This document shows, piece after piece, positions 34,165-44,828 of a stretch of 64,000 bases of DNA. Position 1 is the stretch's first letter. The number at the start of each line of letters is the position of its first letter. The DNA lies in the NCBI RefSeq assembly GCF_004337985.1, contig NC_043742.1, forward strand, positions 4,016,176 to 4,080,175. The letters run 5' to 3'. A program made the position numbers and the translations under genes. The DNA comes from Pyricularia pennisetigena (lineage: Eukaryota > Ascomycota > Sordariomycetes > Magnaporthales > Pyriculariaceae). The notes beneath the pieces were generated by a model, which made no database searches, was not told where the DNA came from, and worked only from the letters and a program-made list of their open reading frames with translations.

Positions 34165-35363
34165 ATGCTTAGTTTAAAATCTGCCTCGAGCAGGCCGTGC
34201 TATCAACCCTTCGCTATCGCCACGGCAGCATCGTCATTAAGGGCGGCAGTGTCATCGGCAAGGGTTTCAACAACTTTCGCCCGGGCTACGACGGCGCCCA
34301 CATCAATTCCTGCCAGACTCACCCCAACATCACTTTTCTGGAGAGAAAGCGTCTTGCGATTGTTTTCAAGCGCAGTTCGATTCCCATATCATTCACTAGC
34401 AAAAGGCGCTTCAAGCTACCGGGTAACTATTTGAAGCGGACCAAAGACGTCAACCGCGCCATCGCCGAGGCCGGCGAGCGTATGCCAAATTCCCGACTAA
34501 AGCAGAAGCGCATCGACGCCGTTCTGGCCGCCGAGTGGCGTTTTGGAACGTGTAAGTGCGAAGCCGGCTTGGTGGTACCAGTATATAAATACGTATCAGT
34601 AGCCAGAGCAGCAGAAAGGGCAGGTCCAGCACCAGCAGCAGCAGGTTCCGGCGTTCAGCCGCCGCAACAACAAATTGCAGCACAAGAATTATAAATTTCA
34701 GGGCACAGTTCAGCGTGAGCTTAGATATGGATATCTGCATCGTCCGGCTCCCAGTCAGGATGCCCCATTGAGCAGAGGCGCCCCCAAAGACCACTCGACG
34801 CAGAATCATTAGTTCGTTGTAAGAAGCGGGTTGTAAAAGTAACGGTAGTAAGTCTGCTCCAAAATTCAATCCTACTGATGCCAAGACTCACAAGTGTGGA
34901 CACACAAAGTCCAATTGTTTGGGGAAAGAGCGTCACGGGTACAGCTGGCAAACACGGCCTTACCTGGTATGATGAGACGTAGAAGTCAATCCCAGGCCAG
35001 GGAGCCTGGATAAAGTTGCCCAAGGTCGCAGGAGCAGACCTCTATGTAATACGTCTTACTGGCAAAGCTCCCAAATCTGCACCGGCCCTATCATCTCGAA
35101 ATAGGGATGTGGGGACCGAGTCTCCAGATAATCGCTCTTCTTCAGTCTTGCCAACAGCCGGATCTTTAACAGCGACCGAGATACTACCCTGCTATTCATA
35201 CGTCTCTTATATGCATACGGTGGCTATTAAACGCGTATTTTGGTCAAACTGCGAATGCAAGTGGGAGAGCGCCAAACTGCGTCATCTACTTGACAGTTCT
35301 CGTCGTAGCTTAATGGGCGATGAGGAAGAGGTGCTCGAGCGACTTCGAGATCTGGCCTTATAG
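34165..35363 (+). pseudogene. Decayed cytidine/deoxycytidylate-deaminase-like gene
   Basis: Recognisable pieces in order on the + strand: TLRYRHGSIVIKGGSVIGKGFNNFRPGYDG at ~34200-34290, a Lys/Arg-rich linker with GNYLKRTKDVNRAIAE at ~34420-34470, a Gln-rich stretch (~34600-34720, in another frame), AGADLYVIRLTGKAP at ~35028-35072 and SYMHTVAIKRVFWSNCECKWESAKLRHLLD at ~35200-35290. This order matches a fungal family with a zinc-dependent deaminase fold. In intact members I recall the second zinc motif as P-C-x-x-C; here it reads PCYSY, losing the second Cys. A catalytic His-Glu motif is not seen. Stops and frame changes separate the pieces (for example 34692 and ~34810). The G-to-A/C-to-T look of some changes suggests RIP, but this was not measured. 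Not functional as read. Confidence 0.6.
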
Positions 35364-36668
35364 TTTCGTCACCTTGCACTTCACGAGGGGCGCCGAAATT
35401 GCCGGGCTTTTCTAACATCTATAAATTGGCTCCCACATCCTCTGACGTGTCTGGTTGTTGGAGGGTTTTGTCAAATGGTTGTCAATGGAAGTTTAGCCAA
35501 GCGTCAGTCATTCAGTGGTTCAGTCGTGCATTGCACCAAAGACCAAGCAAGAACCAGCTAAGATTGCTAAGCTTCCTTTGAACCATTGGGGAAACAAGCA
35601 ATTTTCCTTGATGCTTATTTGCAAATCTGCTCAAGCATATAGTAGCCCAAATTCAATTTAAAAAAAAAAGAAAAAAAAAAAAAAAAACACCAACTTGACA
35701 TCATCTGCCTAGCTTATCAACCATCTATCTTGATTTTTTACTACAGCTCGGAGGCAATTGTCAACTTGCTCGCGGCCAAAATATCATCTAATGTCACGCA
35801 TTTAATTACCGAATGCGCTATGTCATTTAAAGGAGGGAGGCCTAGAATTGCTGGGGTATGTTGCACGAGATTGGATTATGACGATAAAACGTTGACCTGC
35901 CAAGCTTTGCCGTCCCGGAAGCCAATTCCAGATCGCCAAAACGTCTAGCCACTTGACGCAGAGGGAGCGGTACTTCCGCTTTATTCCCTACCTTGGCCGT
36001 CGATTGATTGTCATGCAAAGAGAAAAAAAAAACCCCCCAGAGGATCTTCGCCTTCTGTCAGATCCCATATCATTTAGAATTTGAATGCGACAAATAAGAC
36101 AAACTGTCGTTCATCCCACCCATCATGAACGGCCATCATGTAATAGGTCATTGCCGGCAATTCGTTGCCGTGCGGAGCCCAGAACCGCTGCAAGTCTCCT
36201 GTCGTTCTATCCCACGGTCCCCACGGGGGACTAGCCATCACAGATGGACCCAATCATGCAAAGGGTTTTGCTTTGAGAACCCAGCTCGAACTCTGAGTGG
36301 TGACGTCAGTACAAGCTCATTTCGTGACTTCCCCCAGTAAGGCAACATCACCGCACGTTCAACCTCACCAAAGCGGCAGGCAACACCTACCTTAGAGATT
36401 GGATGACAAGCGGATACCACGCTGTAGCACAGCAAACTGACGAACATGAACCGAGCCTACCAAGAGCAATGTGATCGATGAGAGGTGCCTGATCCTCTTT
36501 CTATAAGACACAGTTTGCGCCCGTCCTACCTTCATTGCTTGTTCCACGCTGACCCTTCCATCTTGAACGGGCATTGGTCTACTAGTCTAGACTTGGTCAA
36601 AAAGCAGACATACTTCCTGTTGTTGGCGTAAGGTATTTGTAGCCTTTTACCTTTTACTGGGGGCCTTG

Positions 36669-36729
<61 letters not shown>

Positions 36730-36782
36730 TTTATTTGGTCGACATCCTCACCCGCTAGTCAGCATCGCATCGAATCATCAAC
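35364..36782. other. Intergenic region with TA microsatellite
   Basis: 1.4 kb with no supported gene. A-runs at 35659-35687; a (TA)n tract at its right end, just upstream of the lipid phosphatase start. The promoter of that gene must be here. Confidence 0.55.
36673..36725. repeat. (TA)n microsatellite, about 26 units
   Basis: Uninterrupted TA dinucleotides ending 57 bp upstream of the PAP2 phosphatase ATG, therefore inside its promoter or 5' UTR. Length likely varies between isolates (inference). Confidence 0.95.
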
Positions 36783-38086
36783 ATGCCTCTGTTTGGAAAG
36801 CGCCATGCCGCTAAGGAGGAGGGCTCTATCCCTTCTACCGAGGCTGGCCATCACGGTCGTCACCATAAGCGTTCTCCGGCCGAGCCCTACTCCATGTCTA
36901 AGCGGCCCAGTTTCGGGCAGTGGGTCAAGCACACCTGGCTAGACATTGCCACGATGGTCATCATGGGAGCACTGGGTCTAGGCGTATGTTGGCCAACTCA
37001 TCTATATCTATTCGAGTATTGTATCGACGGTGTGTTCCTGACCACAGCTGACAAATGGTTTACCAATAATTATAGATCTACTTTGCCGAGCCTCGACCTG
37101 CCCGCTCGTTTGCTGTAACCTTCTCCAACGGTCAGGTAGTCTATCCTCAGTTCGCCTATCCTCTCCGCGATGAGGTGGTCCCCATTTGGCTGGCTGCATT
37201 CCTGGCCTCCATCGTCCCAATCGTCATCATGGCCCTCATGCAGATTCGTGTGCGCTCCTTCTGGGACTTCAACAACGCCGTCATCGGCATTCTCTATTCT
37301 CTCATTACTGCCGCGCTCTTCCAGGTCTGGGTGAAGTGGCTCATCGGTGGTCTCCGCCCTCACTTCCTCGACGTTTGCGATCCGGACCCAGCCAAGATGG
37401 GTAACGGCAACGGCGAGGGGTTCCAGAGGCTCTACTTTCGCCCCGATATCTGCCGAGGCGACAAGAAGCTCATCAACGACGCACTCGAGTCCTTCCCTTC
37501 GGGCCACACGACGGCAGCATTTGCTGGCTTTGGCTACCTCTACCTCTACCTTAACGCAAAGCTCAAGGTCTTCAGCAACTACCACCCTTCGCTCTGGAAG
37601 CTCGCTCTGACCTACTCCCCGATCCTGGCCGCCGTCCTGATTGGCGGCGCCCTGACCATCGACGAGTATCACAACTGGTACGATATTTTTGCCGGTGCCG
37701 CTATTGGCATTACCATGGCTTTCAGCTCATACCGCATGACCTTTGCTGCCATCTGGAACTGGCGTTTCAACCACATCCCGCTGAACCGGACGGCCCCCTT
37801 CAACTACGACAGCTACATGAATGCCGAGCTTCTCCACGCCGTCGCCACTCGCAAGGCCGGCTGGGGCGGAGACGGCCTTGGTCACGGTCACCACGGGAAG
37901 CATGCTACCGGCATGGGCGCCGGTCATGTTGGTAACCATGAAGGCATGGGACACCATAATGGATTGGGCCCTCATGACGGTGCCGACTCCAGCGTTGGTG
38001 GCCACGCTAACGGTGTGCCAGCCAACAACGGCTTCACACAGCCTAGGAGGCCTGTAGGAGGTTATGGTGGTGACCAAATGGTTTAA
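36783..38086 (+). CDS. PAP2-family lipid phosphate phosphatase
   Basis: Integral membrane phosphatase of the LPP/DPP1 type, expected to dephosphorylate phosphatidate, diacylglycerol pyrophosphate or similar lipids. Exons 36783-36983 and 37076-38086 (donor GTATGT, acceptor ATTATAG) give 403 residues. Six hydrophobic segments lie between ~50 and ~310. Signature C1 KWLIGGLRP and C2 SFPSGHT are intact. C3 reads LTIDEYHNWYDIFAG: the nucleophile His and the Asp are present, but the Ser-Arg pair of the standard SRxxxxxHxxxD motif is not seen. I have an impression that some fungal homologues share this form. A His/Gly-rich tail (~330-403; GHGHHGKHATG, GHHNGLGPHDG) is exposed and probably unstructured. 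Confidence 0.9.
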
Positions 38087-38478
38087 TTCAGTGCCCCTTG
38101 GACTATACTGCGGAGAAGAGGACCAGAGGTATGACTCATTAATGATGCCGGGGATAGTGGGCGCCTTTGACAGGAAGATTGCAGCCTTTTGAGTATATTA
38201 GCATTCATATCGAGGAGTTTTTGCGCTGGAGTTGGGAAAACACGATACCAAAGTCATGATAATTAGTAATTCTGATAGTTCGTATCTGTGGGCTAGGGTC
38301 ATTCAACCCAGTCAACATGGAATGCATTTCCTTTTACATGAACAGTCTCGAGGTTGCACATGCGGTTACTAGAGTTAAGGAATAAATTTTATGGCTGTTA
38401 TGATACAGAAATGCTATACCAGGTAACAAGGATTATTATATAAAGCTACCAGTCCAATCAACTCGTCACGATCATAAC
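38087..38478. other. Intergenic region between convergent genes, no gene seen
   Basis: 3' flanks of the lipid phosphatase and DPP IV; AT-rich, presumably both polyadenylation regions. No repeat recognised. Confidence 0.6.
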
Positions 38479-40815
38479 TCAAGAGAAGTGGAACTTGGCC
38501 TTCTCAGTAGACCTCTTGCGGCTCCACTGGTGGGCCAATCCTTGGCCCTCGCGCTGCTTCTCGGTAAAGAGCGCACCGACGATGGTCTTGTCCCTGAAAA
38601 GACCGGCGCCGTTGTAGACGAGGCTGTGGTCGCTGTCGGTGTGCGCCTGCCAGTGCAGCTTCTGGGGCGGGACGCGCTCGCCGACCAGGAGGTCGATCAT
38701 GGCGGCCGAGTTCTGGTAGTGGACGTTGTCGTCGCCGGTGCCGTGGATGATGTACGAAGCGCCGGCGATGTTCTTGAAGCCAGCACTGTTGCGGACGGCC
38801 GTCGTGTTGTAGCCGGCCTGGTTGCCCTGGGCCGTCTTCATGTAGCGCTCCGTGTACATGGTGTCGTAGAAGCGCCAGTCGGTGACGGGGGCGCCGATGA
38901 TGCCCAGGCTGAAGACGCCCGAGTCGAGCTCGACCACCTTGGCGGACAGGTATCCACCGTACGACCAGCCCATGATACCAATGTGCTCGCGGTCGACAAA
39001 CGAGAAACGTTCGGCGATCTGCTCCGCGGCCCACGTCTGGTCCTCGGCCTCGAGCTTGCCCAGCTGCGCAGTCACGGTCGATCGGAACTTGCGTCCCTTG
39101 TAGCCCGTGCCGCGGTTGTCGACCGTGTACGTGATGTACTCGAGCTCAGGGTCCGAGGCGATGTAGGGCTTCCAGCCGTTGAGGGACGCGAAGCGCTTGT
39201 GGACCTCTTGGGCGTTCGGGCCACCGTAAGGGATGAACAGGGTCGGGTACTTCTTGGTGGCATCAAAGTTGGCCGGGAGACGCTGCATCACGTTCAGGGT
39301 GAAGCCGGATGGGTGCTCAAGCTCGAAGTAGGTGATGTTGGGCAGGTGATACTCCTGGATGCGGTCCCAAAGGGCCTTGTTGCTGGTGATGACACGCAGA
39401 GGTTCGGTTGAGTTGACCGAGTAGAGCTCCTGGTAGGGGACGTCGGGGCCCTGGTAGGTCAGGATGTAGTAGGTCGCGTTGGACGAGAAAGATGCGGTCC
39501 AGTAGGCTGCAACCGAGTCGTCGACCAGAGCCTTTTTCTCGCCAGTGGCGTACGAAACCGAGTAGATGTGGCGCTCAGTGCTGTGGCGCTCCGTAGACTG
39601 GTAGTAGATGAGCTGGCGGGCCGTGTCGATTTTGAGAACGGCAGTGACCTCGTATTCGCCGGAGGTCAGAGCCTTGGGCTCGCCACCCTTGACGGGGTAC
39701 AGGTAGAGGTGCATCCAGCCGGACTCGTCAGACAGATCGACATAGTACGTCTGGTTGCAGGAGCCACGAAGGCCGCCGACGTATTGCACAGCGTGCATCG
39801 GCTCCAGCCATCCATCGGTACCGTCGCGCTCACGGATGACCGAGGACTCGCCCGAGGGGACGTTGACTACCACGAGCTTCTCCAGATCTTGAACGCGGTT
39901 GTAGGCGCGGTACATGACGCTGGCGTGCTTGCTGGTCAGCCAGACAACCTCGCCGATGATGAGGTCATCGGCGGGGAAAGCGTCAACGGGGATGCTCTTG
40001 GTTGTGCCATCGGCAACCGTCAGGAGGGTAAACTCGACAGTGGGGTTCTTGGTGCCGACTTTGGGGTAACGCAGCTCCAGCTCCTTGGGGTAGACAGGGG
40101 CGAACTTCTGGCCATCCATGTAGTAAGGGATGGTAAAGGTCTCGACTCCAGTCTCATCGAAGCTCAGATAGGCAACGTACTCGCCGTCGGGTGAGAACCA
40201 AAGGGTCTTGCGGTCGCCGTAGATCTCCTCCTCGTAGACCCAGTCAGGGACTCCATGGAACTTGTCGGGGCCACCGTCAGTGGTGATCTGAGTAATGGTC
40301 CCATTCTTGTTGAGGAAGAGGTTGTTTCCGCGAACGAAGGCGATAGCGTTGCCTGCAGGAGCAATCTCGGCATACTGAATGTCACCAGCCTGGTCCGGGA
40401 CGACAGGAGAGAGCTCACCCGAGGCGACATCGAGGACGAAGTAGTTTGCAAAGTACGAGTGACGGTACTGCTTGACGTAGTCGGCCGCAAAGAGAACCTT
40501 GGTCAGGTCGGAGCTGACCGAGTAGTCGTAGGTGTTGGGCGGGAACTTGTCCGCGGCAACAAAGGTCTCGCTGCTGCCGGTGGCGATGCTCTCGAAGACC
40601 AAGCCGGCATCAGTGTTGGTGATGTATTGGCCATCCTCACCGGTGGCAATCCACTGTACGGATCTTGAGCTTGCGCCGAATTTGGGAGACAGAACCGTGT
40701 CGTTGAAGGTGAGAAGCTTGTTGCCGTTGCCAAGGGGCTGCCGGGGCTGGCGTGGAGGGTCAATGGCCGAGGCCGAGAAGGCCAAAGCGGCCACGAGCAA
40801 CACAGAACCGAACAT
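38479..40815 (-). CDS. DPP4: Secreted dipeptidyl peptidase IV
   Basis: Serine exopeptidase removing X-Pro or X-Ala dipeptides from N-termini. Single exon, 778 residues. Signal peptide MFGSVLLVAALAFSASA (1-17). The N-terminal eight-bladed propeller includes the double-Glu loop VPDWVYEEEIYGD. The C-terminal alpha/beta-hydrolase catalytic residues are Ser618 in GWSYGG, Asp695/696 in GTGDDNVHYQ and His730 in SDHSLVY. Several N-x-S/T sequons fit a secreted glycoprotein. There is no transmembrane anchor and no vacuolar-type long N-tail, so this is the extracellular form rather than a Dap2-type vacuolar enzyme. The tail after ~760 is basic. Confidence 0.96.
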   Translation of the reverse strand: MFGSVLLVAALAFSASAIDPPRQPRQPLGNGNKLLTFNDTVLSPKFGASSRSVQWIATGEDGQYITNTDAGLVFESIATGSSETFVAADKFPPNTYDYSVSSDLTKVLFAADYVKQYRHSYFANYFVLDVASGELSPVVPDQAGDIQYAEIAPAGNAIAFVRGNNLFLNKNGTITQITTDGGPDKFHGVPDWVYEEEIYGDRKTLWFSPDGEYVAYLSFDETGVETFTIPYYMDGQKFAPVYPKELELRYPKVGTKNPTVEFTLLTVADGTTKSIPVDAFPADDLIIGEVVWLTSKHASVMYRAYNRVQDLEKLVVVNVPSGESSVIRERDGTDGWLEPMHAVQYVGGLRGSCNQTYYVDLSDESGWMHLYLYPVKGGEPKALTSGEYEVTAVLKIDTARQLIYYQSTERHSTERHIYSVSYATGEKKALVDDSVAAYWTASFSSNATYYILTYQGPDVPYQELYSVNSTEPLRVITSNKALWDRIQEYHLPNITYFELEHPSGFTLNVMQRLPANFDATKKYPTLFIPYGGPNAQEVHKRFASLNGWKPYIASDPELEYITYTVDNRGTGYKGRKFRSTVTAQLGKLEAEDQTWAAEQIAERFSFVDREHIGIMGWSYGGYLSAKVVELDSGVFSLGIIGAPVTDWRFYDTMYTERYMKTAQGNQAGYNTTAVRNSAGFKNIAGASYIIHGTGDDNVHYQNSAAMIDLLVGERVPPQKLHWQAHTDSDHSLVYNGAGLFRDKTIVGALFTEKQREGQGLAHQWSRKRSTEKAKFHFS

Positions 40816-41960
40816 GTTGGTTTGATCTGCGTGGCGTCGTGGTTGTTTCTCCGTTCGTCCAGGGGGGGTGCTCCGAAAAAGAAAAAAAAGAAAAAAAATC
40901 AGAGACCAGACAGACCCTTGATGTTGGCCCTTCGACTGAGGTCAGAAAGACTGAGCAGGCGACGACACCGGGCAGAGCGAGCGCGGGAGGTGGCAGGCAC
41001 TCGGGATGTTGAGAATACGGATGCGGATGAGAGTGCCATCTTAAGTATTTCGGCTCAAGGGACGCACGGCTTGGCGGCACAGTCGGGCCTCTCTCTCTTT
41101 TCTTCTACTGCCTCGCGTCATACAGCCAGCAATAAAAAGCCTTGGCTGCTCCAATTCCTGCACAACCGGACATTGGGTTTGCGTACTGCGGGGCGGTCAC
41201 CCAGAGCAGCTTCCTCTTCTCCTCTTTGCCCAGCCGAAAGAAACGTGCGGGTTGGTGATTGCAATTTGGGGTTTGTCTTGGCGCATCCAACCATTTGTGA
41301 GCCGATTGGCCAAGCAGGCAATTCCCAACGCTGTGGACCTGGGCCGACTGTTCATATCAACCAGCTCTAGTGCTCAATTCGGAAGGTCGTAATTGGGGTT
41401 TTGGAGATCGCTTACAGTAGTAGTACTACAGCCTGCAGGGCAATTATCAAAATTGCTTTGTGTGTGGTACTATGCATGCGAATCCAATTCCGATGTCAGG
41501 GGGGGAGGAAGCAGAGATAGAGAGGGAAGTGGCAAACAAATTAAAAGAACCTTTTTTTTTTTTTTTTTTTTTTAACCGCTTTTGGGATTTTCCCAAAATC
41601 ATTAGCCCCAGCATCTATTTGACCAAGGCCGAGAGCTATACGGTTCGGGAAGGTCGTCACTTGGCCAAGTCGGGCTCTTGCAACCTGTGTCAGAATATGG
41701 CGAGAAAACTATTCCAGGATAAGCTTTGCAGCCAAGGGCTGGCGTGATTCTTTCCAACTTCTCGTCTACAACACTCGTCATGTTCATCACATGGCAATGG
41801 ATTGGGAACAAATCACGCTTGATGAATATAGCATTATAATAGTATATTATACGCTCCCGCTCAATCAGTCAGACTCATATAGCCGCTCCTCATGAGATTC
41901 ATCCAGCCATCGAGGAGGTGTCTTCACCACGCCTTACTGCCTGCGTTCTTAGCAAGAGTA
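40816..41960. other. Intergenic region, no gene seen
   Basis: Contains the DPP IV promoter (left) and the 3' flank of CET1 (right). An A-rich run at 40877-40899 and a T-run at 41552-41573. No supported coding sequence. Confidence 0.6.
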
Positions 41961-43854
41961 TCAAACCCCAACATGAGCCAACAACTGTACGTTGTTATAG
42001 AAACCTTCTATAAGAGGTATATAGTCATGTCGAGCTCCCTTCATCATCAATTGGCCCTGTTGCAACACCCGGTCGCCAGAGAGCTCCACTTCGAGCTCGT
42101 GCTCTTTTCGCTGTTCAACATGTCAGTTATGATCAAACCCCCGATCATGGAATGGGGCCTGGTCAAACTTACCATACCGCCGCCTGCGGCTTCCTGCGTG
42201 ACCTGTGTGAGATCGATCTGGTAGGGACCTTGGGTATAGCTCAGGCGGTCCTTGTTCCGGTCGGGTGACCTTCTGTCTCTAATCCCAAACCGTTCGAGCT
42301 CTTCGATTGTGCCTTCCCAGGGCATTTCAAGGTTGATACTGATGCGACAGTCGTGAGCGGCGCGGGGGAAATGAATGCTAAGGTCGGCAAGCCGCGCCTT
42401 TACTATCTGGCGAAGAGGCACCAGCTCTGGCCCTTCACGCACATAGGTTGCTCGTACTTTGACTCGATGCCTGCTATAACGCCGGACGATATCCGGTAGA
42501 CGAGCCTCGAGTTCTTGCGGCAGCTCAAAAAACCTGTCTATTTCCCTCGTGTGCTTGTAAATAACCGGTACCCGTCCCTGTGCTTCCGGGTTGCGGTGAA
42601 ATGTCTCTGCGACTATGCCGTTGAGATATTCGTTGTAACCTTTATGTTGTTGCTACAAACATACAAAGCATGGTTAGCATTTGCATACATCTCTGTACAC
42701 GTTCGTTCGAGCTGGACGTTCCTGTCTAACCACACCGGTCGTAAGGGGAAACAAACCTCAGTCATGCTACTCCTGAATGCATTATCTATCCTATCTCCAT
42801 CAAGGACAATCTCATCCAGCCCAGGTATACCGAGTCTTTGATCAGTGTGCTTATCGATCACCCATCCTAACTTCGCTTCAATTTCGAACTGGATCTTTCG
42901 AGACAGTATTTGCTCCATATCCTCGTTTTTGATGACATTCTGGACAACAAAGTCCGCGATAGTCTTCACGGTCGGGTCGGTCGGACGGAAGCCCTTGATG
43001 GATGGCTCCCAATCTCTTATCGTCGTGACCTCTGGAGCAGCAGGGGTAGGATGTGGTGCGGACGCCGGCGCTGGTCCAGGACGGGAACCGTTCGCACGAG
43101 AGATCTCTGGGGATGCATGTCTACTGGCAGGCCTCTCGGCCGTCTTCTCACGCTGGTGCCTCTCTTCCGGGTGGACGATTTTTCTCAGATCGAGGTTGTA
43201 GCTCTTGAGCTCGAACTCTTCTCCACGCGCCCTCGCTTCGTTCTTGCACTCGTCCAGAGTGCGCGCCCAAGCAGGCTTCTCCGTGTATCGGCGTGGCATC
43301 TTGCGTCGGGCCGAAGGTGGAGGTCGCTGAGGTTGGTGGTCCGCTTCAAACTTGCGTTTGGCTGGTGTTTCCATCGGTGGCGATTGTGAAGGATTGGTGC
43401 TGGGGGTGTTGAACTGTGGAGCAATGTTTCGAGGGAAGGATAGTTGTCGGGCCGGCCGCGGCTGGGCAGCCGGGGGCATAGGAGGCTGCGAAAGATACGG
43501 AGACTGCGGTTGTGCAAACATTTGGGTGCCACCTGGTGTTTGGGCAACAGACTGTTGAGTCATATACGGCGATTGAGGGTGTGCGTAACCCGGTGTTCCC
43601 CCCGGTGTCTGCGCTTGAGGGCGTTGGTGTGAAAAGTATCCTCCGTCCGGCGACATGTGCATGGTTGGTACGGCCGTCGAAGGTGTGTTCTGGTTGTAGT
43701 CGCGGTAGGGAGGTTGCGCAGCGGTTTGAATGGGTGTTAATGGTTGTCGCACGGTCTGGTGTTGAGGTTGCTGTTGCTGTTGCTGTTGCTGTTGATGCTG
43801 GGGCCGCGACGGCGGCGCCGCGTCGTTATTGAGCATCTTTGTCAAATCCATCAT
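41961..43854 (-). CDS. CET1: mRNA-capping enzyme beta subunit, mRNA 5'-triphosphatase
   Basis: Removes the gamma-phosphate from nascent pre-mRNA 5' ends, the first step of capping; nuclear. Exons 43854-42757, 42652-42173 and 42110-41961, phases all 0, 575 residues. The first ~200 residues are disordered and Gln/Pro-rich, with a CAG-type poly-Gln run at residues ~21-30 (coding for QQQQQQQQQ) and repeats of QTPGGTxxxxxPQSPYM/L. The metal-dependent tunnel domain follows: IQFEIEAKLGWV (motif A Glu-x-Glu), EQQHKGYNEYLN, RISINLEMPWEG, and HELEVELSG (motif C Glu-x-Glu). The intron donor at 42756 is GTTTGT, a weaker but acceptable site. Divergent from RPN2. Confidence 0.92.
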
Positions 43855-44828
43855 GGGCCACGGGGTATTGATGCGCTGAGAGTTTTTGAGCGGCTATGAG
43901 GATAAATTGCAACGTTAATGGGCAGCCCGAAGAGTCCAGGCAAGGCTTTGCGCTGGCAGGAAGGTTAAGCATGGATGAGGTGTGCTACAGGCTTCGATAG
44001 CTTCAAGACGCGCGCGAGGCCACAAATTAGGTCCTTTCGCGCCTTCGCACTGCAGCTGCTGGCTGGGTACAGGGCTACTCCAGCCCGTGGGTCTCCCCTC
44101 TGATTGGTGGTACGAGCTTCCTTGCAGCAAATGTCCTATAGCGCAACGAACAGGCATTCAAGGTACCTCAGATAAGGCAAGGTTGCGACTCTTAACTGTC
44201 GCGTGCTAATCGCGCTTGTCTTGTGTGTTCACGTGCATCTGAGTAGGCTTGCTTTGATGTATTTGTGAACATGAAAGATTTTGCGATTGATGCTGCAGCA
44301 TATCACCAATTCCATTCAGCAAACCTATATCATATGAGTCCCTTCCACACACTCTCTCTCTCTCTCACTTAGTCAACATTCACCCCTTACTACGGGCTCC
44401 AAATTATATCATGGTCTTATTCATTATCCGTGGCCTTCGTGGAACTTGAGTGAACTTTGGCGCATGGAGGCCTAGCACACTTGCTTGTCCTCGCCCATTG
44501 GTTAAGATTTCAACGTATCCCCACCAGCCGCTCGTTTTAGTGGATACTCAATATTGATCCGTGCGCACCTTGCACTGTACAGCTTTCCAACAGCTGGGGG
44601 CTTGGGGTTGCATGCAACGCAAGACGAAGCTGCCTGCTTGTGTCATTTCAACGTGGATACCGAGAGCGAGCATCTTATTTGGGCATCATCATCAACCGCC
44701 ACCTTTCTCGACAACAAATCAAGCCGCATCTCATAACAATACATCATCGACTTTCACCAAATTGGAGATCTCATTTGATCATCTTTGGCGCTTTGATACG
44801 AACCCCGATCAATTACTCTGTCCTCAAG
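43855..44828. promoter_or_regulatory. Divergent spacer of CET1 and RPN2
   Basis: 974 bp from which both genes start. Contains a (CT)n tract at about 44354-44368. No transcription-factor site is assigned with confidence. Confidence 0.5.

Noticed and set aside
38488..39411. 307-codon open frame on the + strand
   Set aside because: Antisense to DPP IV; no recognisable domain.
43744..43800. CAG/CTG-type trinucleotide repeat as an unstable element
   Set aside because: It is a short in-frame poly-Gln run in the disordered N-terminus of CET1; included there rather than as a separate element.
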